Shown: positions 55,474-64,000 of the stretch, piece after piece
Numbering within the stretch: position 1 is the stretch's first letter
How the letters are laid out: each line of letters starts with the position of its first letter
Source of the DNA: Chryseobacterium gleum
GTDB taxonomy: Bacteria; Bacteroidota; Bacteroidia; Flavobacteriales; Weeksellaceae
Direction of reading: 5' to 3'
Length of the DNA: 64,000 nt
Assembly: GCF_900636535.1 (NCBI RefSeq)
Contig: NZ_LR134289.1
Coordinates: 5,542,923-5,606,922, forward strand
Made by a program: the position numbers and the translations under genes
The notes under the pieces: model-generated
The model's database searches: none
The model's input: the letters and a program-made list of their open reading frames with translations, nothing else
Told to the model about the DNA's origin: nothing

Positions 55474-56748
55474 CTATTCCGGTTTTGCGTTTTCTTCCGG
55501 TGTGATTTTAAACTTCTTGGAAACAATCATAATTACAACTCCTGCAATCATAAAAGGGATAGATAGAACCTGGCCTGTATTCAGACCGCCAATCTGGATG
55601 AATTCGTCTCCCTGTGGTTCTTTAAGGAATTCCACAAAGAATCTGATCGCCCAAAGAATGATGAAAAATAAACCAAATAACCAGCCTTGTTGATATTTTT
55701 TATCGGTTTTTCTGTAAAGAATCCATAATAAAATGAAAAGAAGAACATACCCTACCGCTTCAAATAACTGACTTGGATAACGCGGAACAGTAAGACCATA
55801 TTCGCTGCTTTGTTGCGGGAAAAGTAAAGCGAACGGAGAGTTGGGATCAGCTGGTTTACCAACGATTTCAGAATTAAAAAAGTTTCCCATTCTTACAAAT
55901 GCACCTCCCAAGGCCACTACGATACCTAATCTGTCATATACCCAGAAAGGATTTTTTCTGATGACTTTAAATGAATAATATAATGTTGTGAAAATCAAAG
56001 CAATCGTTGCACCATGACTCGCCAGTCCGGAAAATCCTGTAAATTTTAAACCGTTTTTGGTACTGATTGGCAAAAATACACTCCAGAAATCTTCTTTAAA
56101 TAATTCCGGCTGATAAAAGATAACGTGTCCTAATCTTGCTCCAAGAATAGTCCCGATCAATGTCCATGTGAAAAGAGGCTCCAGGTATTTTTGATTAACG
56201 TTGTCAATTTTAAAGATTCTTGTCATTAAAACATATCCGAATCCAAATGCAAAAACAAACATCAAACTATAAAAGTGAAGGGTAAAGGATCCGATATGAA
56301 TTCCTTTTGAAGGATCCCATATTTTAAACGGAGTTTTAAGCTCTACTTTATCAGAATCAGTAATAGGCTTCACTGATTTTACTGCATATTTGAATTTTGA
56401 AATATTATCCCTGTTAACGGAAGTATCAATAAGCTTAAAGTTTTTATCGAAAAACTGATACTTTGAATCTTTATATTTGGCTAAAGTTGAAGCGCCATAG
56501 TTGTAATATTCAGGCTCAAAATTTGATTCATTTAAGATGACAACAAAAGACTGGTTTTTATCCGATTCCCTGTCAGGAAAAGCCGTAAGGTCTCCCATCT
56601 CCGTGGTAGAATAGATTTTTACAGGAATATTGTTTCCGTTGATATCTAAAGTTCCGTCAGATAAACCTCCAGGGTATTCCTGTGCAAAGAGGCATTGAGT
56701 GATCAACGCAAACAGAACAAAGTAAATTCTGAAAAAAAAAGTATTCAT
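55474..56748 (-). CDS. lgt: prolipoprotein diacylglyceryl transferase with N-terminal extension
   Basis: Attaches diacylglycerol to the lipobox Cys of lipoprotein precursors. From about residue 145 it is a normal Lgt: HFYSLMFVFAFGFGYVL, GARLGHVIFYQPE, GLASHGATIAL, the signature GGAFVRMGNFFNSEIVG, and PSQLFEAVGYVL. Total length is 424 residues against the usual 270-300, because of a signal peptide-like helix (1-22) and a polar domain of about 120 residues (GNNIPVKIYSTTEMGDL onward). That part would face the periplasm. Its job is unknown. Confidence 0.92.
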   Translation of the reverse strand: MNTFFFRIYFVLFALITQCLFAQEYPGGLSDGTLDINGNNIPVKIYSTTEMGDLTAFPDRESDKNQSFVVILNESNFEPEYYNYGASTLAKYKDSKYQFFDKNFKLIDTSVNRDNISKFKYAVKSVKPITDSDKVELKTPFKIWDPSKGIHIGSFTLHFYSLMFVFAFGFGYVLMTRIFKIDNVNQKYLEPLFTWTLIGTILGARLGHVIFYQPELFKEDFWSVFLPISTKNGLKFTGFSGLASHGATIALIFTTLYYSFKVIRKNPFWVYDRLGIVVALGGAFVRMGNFFNSEIVGKPADPNSPFALLFPQQSSEYGLTVPRYPSQLFEAVGYVLLFILLWILYRKTDKKYQQGWLFGLFFIILWAIRFFVEFLKEPQGDEFIQIGGLNTGQVLSIPFMIAGVVIMIVSKKFKITPEENAKPE

Positions 56749-56772
56749 TTTTCTATTGATTTAATAGTTTGA

Positions 56773-57024
56773 TTATTGACATTTATGTTTTGGGGGAACA
56801 GGATCATAACCGCTTCCTCCCCAGGGATGGCACCTTAAAATCCTTTTAAATCCAAGCCAGAAGCCCTTAAAGATGCCGTGTACCTGAAGTGATTCTACCA
56901 TATAGTGAGAACAGGTGGGTTCGTAGCGGCAGTTTTTGGGAAGTAAAGGCGAGATGAACCATTGGTAAAATTTGATCAAAATTACCAGTGGAAATGTAAT
57001 GATTTTATTGAATGTAAGTTTCAA
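56773..57024 (-). CDS. yidD: membrane protein insertion efficiency factor
   Basis: An 83-residue YidD protein: a membrane-binding N-terminal helix, then [20 protein letters not shown] and [20 protein letters not shown], the full family signature with its three cysteines. It lies upstream of lgt in the same direction, 24 bases apart. Confidence 0.93.
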   Translation of the reverse strand: MKLTFNKIITFPLVILIKFYQWFISPLLPKNCRYEPTCSHYMVESLQVHGIFKGFWLGFKRILRCHPWGGSGYDPVPPKHKCQ

Positions 57025-57126
57025 AACAATGCAAAAATAGGGTAAAAAAATGAAAATTAGTTTAAATTTGTTATAAGTTTCGGAGATCGGAAATCCGGGA
57101 CATTGATCTTAAAAAATAGAATTACT

Positions 57127-58404
57127 TTGAATCAAAATATCCCATTAGCTGAAAAATTAAGACCCAAAACCCTGAATGATGTATTGGGGCAGGAGCACCT
57201 TACCGGCGATAAAGGAACCATCAGGAAAATGATTGAAAACAATACCCTGAACTCGCTGATATTCTGGGGGCCTCCAGGAACCGGCAAAACCACGCTGGCT
57301 GAAATTATTTCGGAGCAGTCGGGAAGGAAATTCTATAAGCTTTCTGCAGTTTCTTCCGGAGTGAAAGACGTTCGTGATGTGATTGAAGATGCCAAAAAGC
57401 AGAATCTGTTCTCCGGAAAGTCACCGATCTTATTTATTGATGAAATTCACAGGTTTAATAAATCTCAGCAGGACTCATTATTGCATGCGGTAGAAAAGGG
57501 ATGGATTGTACTGATCGGGGCAACTACAGAAAATCCGAGCTTTGAAGTGGTTTCAGCACTGCTTTCAAGAAGCCAGGTCTACATTTTAAAAGCTTTGAGC
57601 TATGAAAAGCTGGAAGAGCTTATCGATATCGCTTCGGAAAGATACAATAAAGATGAGGGAACTGATTTTAAAATCCTGGAAAAAGAGGCATTTATTCAAT
57701 ATTCAGGAGGAGATGCCAGAAAGCTGATCAATTCCGTGGAGTTGGTTCTGAATCAATATAAAAACTCTGATACAAAAGAAATTCTAAATTCGGATGTTCT
57801 TGAAGTTCTTCAGGAGACCATGGCATTGTATGATAAAAACGGTGAGCAGCATTATGATATTATTTCAGCATTTATCAAATCTATGCGTGGAGGAGATCCT
57901 AATGGTGCGGTTTACTGGCTGGCAAGAATGATTGCCGGGGGAGAAGATATTAAGTTTATTGCCCGAAGAATGCTAATTCTGGCAGCTGAAGATGTAGGGT
58001 TGGCTAACCCGAATGCATTGGTAGTTGCCAACAATTGTTTTCAGGCAATTAATGTGATCGGAAACCCGGAAGCAAGGATTATACTAAGTGAAACTGCTAT
58101 ATATCTTGCTGTTTCCCCTAAAAGTAATTCTGCTTACATGGCGATTAACGAAGCGCTGGCTTTGGTGAAACAGACAGGTAATCTGCCTGTGCCGCTTCAT
58201 CTGAGAAATGCTCCTACAAAACTGATGAAAGATCTTAACTATGGAAAAGACTATAAATATGCCCATTCTTATGAGGGAAATTTTGTAGAACAGGACTTTC
58301 TTCCCGAAGAAATCAGAAATATAAAATTATATGAGCCTGGGAATAATTCTACAGAAAAGAAAATCTACGATGAGCTAAGAAAAAAGTGGAACAATAAATA
58401 TTAA
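57127..58404 (+). CDS. rarA: replication-associated recombination protein A, TTG start
   Basis: An AAA+ ATPase of the RarA/MgsA family acting at stalled replication forks. The Walker A is WGPPGTGKTTLAEII, Walker B LFIDEIHRFNKSQQD, followed by GATTENPSFEVVSALLSR (sensor 1 and arginine finger) and the C-terminal tetramer part. No ATG precedes the conserved NQNIPLAEKLRPKTLNDVLG. TTG at 57127 fits the family start; another TTG at 57103 would add eight residues. TAAATTTG at 57063-57070 is a likely -7 box. Confidence 0.93.
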   Translation: MNQNIPLAEKLRPKTLNDVLGQEHLTGDKGTIRKMIENNTLNSLIFWGPPGTGKTTLAEIISEQSGRKFYKLSAVSSGVKDVRDVIEDAKKQNLFSGKSPILFIDEIHRFNKSQQDSLLHAVEKGWIVLIGATTENPSFEVVSALLSRSQVYILKALSYEKLEELIDIASERYNKDEGTDFKILEKEAFIQYSGGDARKLINSVELVLNQYKNSDTKEILNSDVLEVLQETMALYDKNGEQHYDIISAFIKSMRGGDPNGAVYWLARMIAGGEDIKFIARRMLILAAEDVGLANPNALVVANNCFQAINVIGNPEARIILSETAIYLAVSPKSNSAYMAINEALALVKQTGNLPVPLHLRNAPTKLMKDLNYGKDYKYAHSYEGNFVEQDFLPEEIRNIKLYEPGNNSTEKKIYDELRKKWNNKY

Positions 58405-58407
58405 AAT

Positions 58408-58440
58408 AAAAAGGATGCTGTTTTAGAGCATCCTTTTTTT
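58408..58440. terminator. rarA terminator
   Basis: AAAAAGGATGCT, 7-base loop, AGCATCC then seven T. Lies between convergent genes and can act on both. Confidence 0.9.
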
Positions 58441-58451
58441 ATAGTATTCAA

Positions 58452-58895
58452 TTATTCAGTTGTATAGATGAACAATGTTTTTTTACCATTATAATCTTTT
58501 ACTTCCATTTTTTTCCTGATTTGCGGGTAGATTAACGCGCTGGTGTCAGTAAATTCATATCCTTCAATAAATACCGGGTTATCCGCCGGGATGTTGTATT
58601 GTACATTGATTTCAGATAATGCCATTTTATCAAATGGATTCTGCCCATTTTTGAACTTATATTCAGTGATCCCTTTGGTAAAAACAGAACTGTATTTTTG
58701 TAAACTCTGTGGAAAACTTGCCGGGTTATTGTAAACTTTTGAAACCTGCATCAGGTTCTTTATTGTAGTTGTATTGAATAATTCTACTGTTCCGATAGCA
58801 TTGTCAGCCACTGCAAACTTTACAGCAGGATTTTTTTGCTGTGCAAATAAAGTCACAGAGGAAAATAGTAAAAAAGAATAGAGTATTTTTTTCAT
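58452..58895 (-). CDS. secreted hypothetical protein
   Basis: A 147-residue exported protein (signal peptide ending LFAQQ at about residue 20). The mature part has no domain I recognise; it looks mostly beta-stranded with few Cys. It ends near the rarA terminator and stands alone. Confidence 0.7.
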   Translation of the reverse strand: MKKILYSFLLFSSVTLFAQQKNPAVKFAVADNAIGTVELFNTTTIKNLMQVSKVYNNPASFPQSLQKYSSVFTKGITEYKFKNGQNPFDKMALSEINVQYNIPADNPVFIEGYEFTDTSALIYPQIRKKMEVKDYNGKKTLFIYTTE

Positions 58896-59011
58896 AATCA
58901 GAATATGTAACTGTTAAAAACGTGATAAATATAGTTATTTTTTATAAAATCTGAATGAAATCTTATATTGTTTTACATTTTATTTAGAGATAAAAACTTT
59001 TATCCTGATTG

Positions 59012-61243
59012 TCATCCGGCGGCTTCCTCATTTTCTTCATTTTTATCCTTCTTGTCTACCATATTTCTGATGATGTTTTTCAGGCGTTGAAAGGTGAATG
59101 AGCTTAACAATAAAATGATTCCAAGAGCAATAAAGGCACTGATCCTTGAAATATTATCCATTTGCCAGACATCGTAGCCGTATAGTTTCAACACCATCAG
59201 GCCCACCAGCGCAAAACCAATTTTATTATACTCCTGGATATTCCTTTTTAAACCTGTATAAATAAAAATACTGGCAAGGATCGTCCATATGATTGGAAGA
59301 TAAAGAATATTAAAATGTTTATTCGCTTCATAAAATTGAGGAATGTCATTTGAAACCAGCAAAACATAGGAATGATGCAGCTCACAGCTTACCAATACAA
59401 TGAGAGCAAAGGAAAGCATCCAGTAGGAAATCAGACGTTTGTGAAACTCCGAGTAAGGAATAATTTTGCTGTATACATATATAAAAGGTATCCATAGCAG
59501 CAGATGCAGCAGATAGAAACCGCTATACAGTTTTTTTGATAAAACAGCTGTAACTACTGCCGGAGTGGATACAGAAATAGTGAGGACTGTTAATAAAAGG
59601 AGCAGGTAGATCAGAATATTCTGAATGTCATTTCTGATATCCAGAGATTTTCTTAAAAGCAGTAATACAAAAATATAGAAGATACTGAATAACAGCCCTG
59701 CAGTACTAACTGCTGACCAATGCATTTCTGAAATATGATAGGTAATCTCAAGCAGAAACGTAATATAAATAGCACCATAGCTGATTACAGTGATAAGATC
59801 TTCAAAAAAGTTCTTGTCTTTGTCCTCCGGCTTTTTTGTCCCATTCCTTAATAAATACAAATTGATCATTATGGAAACGATAGTAAATGAGCTGGTAATA
59901 AATGGAGGATTGAATATGATGGTAAAATCTTTTGTTCCAAAATATTCAGTCCATGTGATCAGCTGGGCAATCATTACCAATGGAAACAGGATGTAAAAGA
60001 AGACTTTGAAAATCTTATGGCCGGTTTTTTTCCAGACGAAAAGAAGCAGGGTGCTTTCTATTGCCCAGATACTGGTAATGAGATGGGTTTTAAACTGAAT
60101 GGCAACAGCAATTGTTATAAGGCTTGTCACCAGCCCTGCAAAGACAGAATAGGCAATCCCGAAATTCTTATGTGCATATTCTCTGAACAGCAGGATAGAA
60201 TTGGTTGCAGCAAAAATAAGCGGGAAAATAATAGGAGGTTCATACCCAAGGGTCTTAAAAATATAGATCAGCCCCAGAACACTTGAAAAATTAGCAAGCG
60301 CAAGAATGGCAATATCAGAGGTTGAAAGGATGTTTTTTCTGAAATAATCATGCAGTGCGAAAATATAGAATACCACATAACTGATAAGATAAAAAGTAAT
60401 GCTTAAAATCTCGGGGCTTTCATTGGTCCAGGAGAAAAGATAACCGGTTGTGAAAATATAAGCTGTCCAGCCCACGCTTTTCCAATGCTGAAGGAAAGAT
60501 GCTACCAGCATTCCGGTGTTTAATAGTGTGAGATAAATAAAGAGAAACAGGTAATTGCTTTGTCCCGTACTGATCATTAATGGAGCTGCAAAACCTCCTA
60601 TAAGAGAAAAAATAATCAGCACCTCGCTTTTATAATAATATGATAAAATGATAGAGGCAACTGTAATCAGTACAGTTATGGCAAAAGTTGTATTTTGACT
60701 AAAAAGATGATATTCCCTGAAGGCAATTGTGGCAGTGAAATATAAAACAGCAATTCCGCCTCCTGTAATAATAGAGGAAAAGGCTTTGTAATTTTTTCGT
60801 AGGAAATGTCCGGTCATGATGATACCTGCTCCGGTACAAAAACCTATGCCAGCTCTTGCAGCTTCACCGATCCAGTTTTTATCAATCGCATATTTTACAA
60901 AATAACCAATTCCCAGAACAAGGGTGAAAATACCAATTATGGTGAGCGCATTCTGTTTCAGAAAATCAAAAACGGGAGCCAGCCAGTCTTTTTCAGGAGG
61001 AGTTGTAGGTTCTTCAGTATGTTTTGTGTCTTCACCATAAACCTGTTGAGGTGATATTGTCTGTGAAATGATCGTTTTTTCAGATGGAGTTTTCTCGGGC
61101 GTAACTTCAGGTCCGGCAGGTTTATTGCCGATTTTATAATTAAGATCTGAGATCTCCTTTTCCAATTTTCTGACTCTGGTATTCAGATTATTGAAAATAA
61201 GAACAACGATAATGATTAATATAATAAAGAGATACTCATTCAT
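59012..61243 (-). CDS. DUF2339 multi-pass membrane protein
   Basis: A 743-residue protein. An N-terminal helix and short coiled coil (LNTRVRKLEKEISDLNYKIG) lead into a Pro/Thr/Glu-rich linker, then some twenty or more hydrophobic helices. GYFVKYAIDKNWIGEAARAG and FSLIGGFAAPLMISTGQSNY are typical DUF2339 segments. Function unknown. The start at 61243 (MNEYLFIIL) is chosen over an ATG nine codons upstream because the helix begins there. Confidence 0.85.
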   Translation of the reverse strand: MNEYLFIILIIIVVLIFNNLNTRVRKLEKEISDLNYKIGNKPAGPEVTPEKTPSEKTIISQTISPQQVYGEDTKHTEEPTTPPEKDWLAPVFDFLKQNALTIIGIFTLVLGIGYFVKYAIDKNWIGEAARAGIGFCTGAGIIMTGHFLRKNYKAFSSIITGGGIAVLYFTATIAFREYHLFSQNTTFAITVLITVASIILSYYYKSEVLIIFSLIGGFAAPLMISTGQSNYLFLFIYLTLLNTGMLVASFLQHWKSVGWTAYIFTTGYLFSWTNESPEILSITFYLISYVVFYIFALHDYFRKNILSTSDIAILALANFSSVLGLIYIFKTLGYEPPIIFPLIFAATNSILLFREYAHKNFGIAYSVFAGLVTSLITIAVAIQFKTHLITSIWAIESTLLLFVWKKTGHKIFKVFFYILFPLVMIAQLITWTEYFGTKDFTIIFNPPFITSSFTIVSIMINLYLLRNGTKKPEDKDKNFFEDLITVISYGAIYITFLLEITYHISEMHWSAVSTAGLLFSIFYIFVLLLLRKSLDIRNDIQNILIYLLLLLTVLTISVSTPAVVTAVLSKKLYSGFYLLHLLLWIPFIYVYSKIIPYSEFHKRLISYWMLSFALIVLVSCELHHSYVLLVSNDIPQFYEANKHFNILYLPIIWTILASIFIYTGLKRNIQEYNKIGFALVGLMVLKLYGYDVWQMDNISRISAFIALGIILLLSSFTFQRLKNIIRNMVDKKDKNEENEEAAG

Positions 61244-61330
61244 TTCATAGTTTTTATCAAATATAACCAAAAATTAATCCATCACAGAAATGTGATGGAT
61301 CAACCGTATATAACTAACAATATGTTTTTA

Positions 61331-62038
61331 CTAATTAGATATCTTGTAAATGTAGAAAGAAGCAACACTGGATCCTAATAGGCCTACGTCTAATGCTGTT
61401 GATCCGACAAGTCCAAATGAAACTTTGTCTCCTGCCTGGAAGGAATAAACTGAACTAAGGGTACTTTCTGAAATCGTAAGACTTAATAAAATCAGGTTGG
61501 CTCCACTGAACGGACGGCTGTCTATCGTAGTGGCTACACCAGCTCGGGTTCTTACGATACCAACTCCCGGGTTATTGGCTAACAAGGAAGCCTGGAGACC
61601 TGTTCCATAACGGAATGTGAAGCCTACAGCATATACACCTGTGGATGGAATGGTATACGTATTATCTGTGTCACTGAATAAGCTGGCAGATCCTATGGTT
61701 CTTTCTGCTGCCAGGAAGTTCACAGCTCTGAATCCCGAAGGAAAAAGTCCAAGGCTTAAAAGACTGATTCCTGCTGTTTTCTTTGCTGCATATACTGAGG
61801 TGTTGGTGTTGGCAGCCGCATAGATCAAAAGAGGATCAATCGAAGATACTTCTGAATTGGCATTATTGATACCAAGTACCTGATACCCGGTTAATGCAGG
61901 AGCCGCTGGAGTAGTACGGATCTTTGCATTTCCGTTTATGTCTAAAGTTGCACTGGGGTTTTCCGTATTAATACCTACTTGAGAGAATAAAGGTAAAGTT
62001 GCGCATGCTAACAGTAAGCTGTAAAGTTTAGTTTTCAT
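61331..62038 (-). CDS. exported surface protein, C1q/TNF-like
   Basis: A protein of about 235 residues with a signal peptide ending LFSQ, then VGINTENPSATLDINGNAKI, a motif that opens many Bacteroidota surface and tail-fibre-like proteins. The C-terminal half (YTIPSTGVYAVGFTFRYG, SSVYSFQAGDKVSFGLVG) resembles a C1q/TNF-type jelly roll. An ATG two codons upstream (62044) is equally possible. TATATTTG on the minus strand at 62067-62074 is its likely -7 box. Confidence 0.75.
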   Translation of the reverse strand: MKTKLYSLLLACATLPLFSQVGINTENPSATLDINGNAKIRTTPAAPALTGYQVLGINNANSEVSSIDPLLIYAAANTNTSVYAAKKTAGISLLSLGLFPSGFRAVNFLAAERTIGSASLFSDTDNTYTIPSTGVYAVGFTFRYGTGLQASLLANNPGVGIVRTRAGVATTIDSRPFSGANLILLSLTISESTLSSVYSFQAGDKVSFGLVGSTALDVGLLGSSVASFYIYKISN

Positions 62039-62066
62039 GATCAAGATTTTTTAATTAGTTGCTAAG

Positions 62067-62074
62067 CAAATATA
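62067..62074 (-). promoter_or_regulatory. -7 box of the surface-protein gene
   Basis: Minus-strand TATATTTG, about 23 bases before the ATG at 62044. It lies in a 361-base gap (62045-62405) that otherwise holds the pheA terminator and AT-rich sequence without an ORF. Confidence 0.5.
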
Positions 62075-62353
62075 CAATAAAAATTATACCCGACATTGTG
62101 AAATCTATAATTTTAACATTAAAACTTTGTAATATATTTAAACATATGTTTATTTTTTAGTTAAAATTACCTCATAATTTAATTACGACTTATTATATTT
62201 ATTTTTGAATTAATACATTGTTTATGAGGGTTTTAACAAAATATAATTCTCCCCAATGTGTGGGTTATTTTTGTGTAGTCCGGAACAACTGGTCAGTGTG
62301 GTGATTTATTGTGAAATTTTTTTAATTTTTTGTGTTTTTAGTAGCAAATAACA

Positions 62354-62383
62354 AAAAAACACTGCCCGAATGACAGTGTTTTT
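62354..62383. terminator. pheA terminator
   Basis: On the minus strand AAAAACACTG, 9-base loop, CAGTGTTTTTT, 20-50 bases past the pheA stop. A T-run is present on both strands. Confidence 0.88.
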
Positions 62384-62405
62384 AATCCTATTTATGGTGT
62401 TTTTT

Positions 62406-63254
62406 CTAGCTTTCCAGAAGAAATTCTTTGTAATTTCCAAGAAAATCAACGTTGACATTGATTGATTCAAGCTCCTGCAGTGCGTTCCCATGTAAAACTT
62501 CCTGCCACGGACCTTCAACATTGATAAAAAAGAAATAATTTCCTAAACCTGTCTTTAACGTTCTGGACTCAATTTTGCTCAGGTTCATCTTTCTCCATGC
62601 AAACACTGATAAAACCTGATGAAGCCCGCCGGGGTGATCCTCCGGAAGAGTAATCAGCATGCCGGATTTTTCGCCCAAAGTTTCCAGCTGAACATTCTGA
62701 TATTTGTTTTGCTGTTTGGAAATAATGATGAACCGGGTATGATTCTGTTCAAAATCCTGAATATTACGGTTGATAATTTTCAAGCCATACAAATTAGCTG
62801 CAAACTGATTAGCAACTGCCGCAATAGGAGTGTCTGGATTTTCCGAAACAAATTTAGCCGCTGCTGCGGTAGATGAAAAGTCCTGTTTAGGAATTTCCTT
62901 ATAATGAGTATCCAGAAAATGAAAGCTCTGTGCCAGGGCTTGTGGGTGCGAATATATTCTTTCGATATTCTCAATGGAATTTTCCGGATGAATCATCAGA
63001 TGATGGGCAATCGGCATTACTGCTTCTGCCTCAATTTTAATAGACGGGGTCTTATATAAATAATCCAGCGTCATAGATACGGTTCCTTCAATAGAGTTTT
63101 CCAATGGCACTACTGCCTTTACGGCTTCTCCGTTTTCAACGGCATTGAAACAATCCAGAATGCTGGCTTGTGGCAACAATTCGTCATCAGGAAAAAGCTG
63201 AGCAGCGGCAAGCTGTGTAAAACTGGCATGAGGTCCCAAAAAAGCAATCTTCAT
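62406..63254 (-). CDS. pheA: prephenate dehydratase
   Basis: Converts prephenate to phenylpyruvate for phenylalanine synthesis. The protein of about 282 residues has the dehydratase domain (KIAFLGPHASFTQLAA, VVPLENSIEGTVSMTLDYL, catalytic region SSTAAAAKFVSE) and an ACT domain with DHPGGLHQVLSVFAWRKMNL and LSKIESRTLKTG, the Phe feedback site (GALV/ESRP-like). It lacks a chorismate mutase domain. The start at 63254 is set by family similarity; an ATG 36 bases earlier would add a hydrophobic tail. Confidence 0.95.
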   Translation of the reverse strand: MKIAFLGPHASFTQLAAAQLFPDDELLPQASILDCFNAVENGEAVKAVVPLENSIEGTVSMTLDYLYKTPSIKIEAEAVMPIAHHLMIHPENSIENIERIYSHPQALAQSFHFLDTHYKEIPKQDFSSTAAAAKFVSENPDTPIAAVANQFAANLYGLKIINRNIQDFEQNHTRFIIISKQQNKYQNVQLETLGEKSGMLITLPEDHPGGLHQVLSVFAWRKMNLSKIESRTLKTGLGNYFFFINVEGPWQEVLHGNALQELESINVNVDFLGNYKEFLLES

Positions 63255-63451
63255 AGTGTATAATATAAGGGATAGTAAATAGAGATACAAAGGTGCGAAT
63301 TAATTCATAAATAGAGTGTGTATTACGGGGTTCTTTTATTATGAATTGCGAGTCGTCTTTGTTCCTGGTTACCTTTTACATTAAATTCAGGACCTTAAGC
63401 CTTAAACTCTCAAATCTTCAAACCCTGCCACTCTCAAACTAAAAACCGCAG
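63255..63451. repeat. spacer with repeat-family sequence
   Basis: The stretch 63380-63440 carries TAAACTCTCAAATCTTC and CCACTCTCAAACT, complementary to the GAGTTTGAGAGTTTGAGAGTG words at about 45210-45235. It lies between two minus-strand genes. No ORF. Confidence 0.5.
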
Positions 63452-63865
63452 TTAATTTTCTTTCCAGTTTTTCTCAATAAGCTCCATCAGAAAGTCCGGG
63501 CATTTGATTACCTTATTGATTTTTGCATCCAGAAAGAATAGAGTAGTGGACGCTTCTGTTATTTTAATATGCTCTTCATTGTAAATTTCATATTCAAATT
63601 CAATTCTTACTCCCGGAATTTTTTTAACATAAGTATGAATTTCTAATTTCTGATCATACAAAGCTGGTCGGATATACTTAATTTTGTAGTCCGAAACAGG
63701 AAGCCAAATTCCTTGGTTTTCAATTTCATCGTATGAGATTCCTATGCTTCTGAAGAGCTCAACTCTCGCCACTTCGAAGTACGTTGCATAGTTTCCGTAG
63801 TATACGTATTTCATGGGATCTGTTTCTGCGTAACGTACTCGTATTGAGTGTGTTGTGTGTATCAT
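63452..63865 (-). CDS. YbgC-type acyl-CoA thioesterase
   Basis: A hotdog-fold protein of about 137 residues. VRYAETDPMKYVYYGNYATYFE carries the catalytic Asp of the 4-hydroxybenzoyl-CoA thioesterase/YbgC family, followed by ARVELFRSIG. It hydrolyses acyl-CoA; substrate range unknown. The start at 63865 (MIHTTHSIR) is preferred to an ATG seven codons upstream. Confidence 0.88.
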   Translation of the reverse strand: MIHTTHSIRVRYAETDPMKYVYYGNYATYFEVARVELFRSIGISYDEIENQGIWLPVSDYKIKYIRPALYDQKLEIHTYVKKIPGVRIEFEYEIYNEEHIKITEASTTLFFLDAKINKVIKCPDFLMELIEKNWKEN

Positions 63866-63887
63866 TTTAGGTGCTAAATTATACATA

Positions 63888-63919
63888 CAAATATATTTTT
63901 AAATAATCAATACCTGCAA
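63888..63919 (-). promoter_or_regulatory. promoter of the YbgC-type gene
   Basis: On the minus strand TTG (63917-63919), 21-base spacer, TATATTTG (63888-63895): a full consensus match. Start near 63881. Nothing else is visible in the last 80 bases of the window. Confidence 0.6.
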
Positions 63920-64000
63920 TATTTTTTTTTGAAAAGAAAAAATTAGACCTTTGTCTTCCTTCTAAACACAGTACAAACAAAGAATAATCGGGGCTTAAAA

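Noticed and set aside
63255..63290. Phenylalanine leader peptide or attenuator before pheA
   Set aside because: The upstream in-frame codons are Tyr/Leu-rich but contain no Phe run, and no terminator hairpin precedes pheA.

Overview
The window is a stretch of ordinary chromosome from a low-GC Bacteroidota bacterium of the Flavobacteriia, most like Chryseobacterium. The pointers are menaquinone synthesis (menG), a PorT/SprT-type T9SS protein, a GLPGLI-family protein, a Chryseobacterium-style double-glycine leader peptide, almost no Shine-Dalgarno sequences, and repeated TAnnTTTG (-7) boxes, several with an upstream TTG. There is no prophage, insertion sequence, CRISPR array, tRNA or rRNA gene.

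Layout. 1-6060 (minus): a tryptophan operon trpE-G-D-C-F, two unrelated small genes, then the first codons of trpB. It is headed by a leader peptide with three consecutive Trp codons and a rho-independent attenuator. 6100-9300: a membrane protein, a nested palindrome, a cupin lipoprotein, a small lipoprotein with a cytochrome c, and a frameshifted rlmF. 9300-22500: lysS, gltBD, a ClbS/DfsB-like gene, cydAB and gyrB. 22500-29000: a DUF5684 protein, a candidate structured RNA, two DUF3857 proteins, an RsiV-like lipoprotein and a lipid kinase. 29100-36800: dctA, ggt, a threonine dehydrogenase, a degenerate NodB-fold protein, a phosphoesterase and a KAS III enzyme. 36900-41500: a membrane-anchored protein, menG, porT, a ZapB-like coiled coil, zapA, a strong 6S RNA candidate, and rny. 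41500-47000: an MFS transporter, an orphan Cys-rich GG-leader peptide, yeiH with its LysR regulator, and a CLC-F type fluoride exporter under a clear fluoride riboswitch. 47000-64000: a GLPGLI protein, thioesterases, an idi-unknown-gcvT operon, a serA-like dehydrogenase, mscL, nnr, an Lgt with an extra N-terminal domain, yidD, rarA, a DUF2339 protein, a surface protein and pheA.

Most of the interest lies in RNA and regulation: the trp attenuator, the 6S RNA after zapA, the fluoride riboswitch preceded by nine perfect AAAAGAT repeats where the -33 element should lie, a structured RNA candidate before the DUF3857 genes, and paired palindromic operators before yeiH. A family of strand-skewed degenerate repeats (G-rich half followed by C-rich half) fills at least five intergenic gaps.

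All calls come from reading sequence and translated motifs. No alignment, folding program or database search was run.
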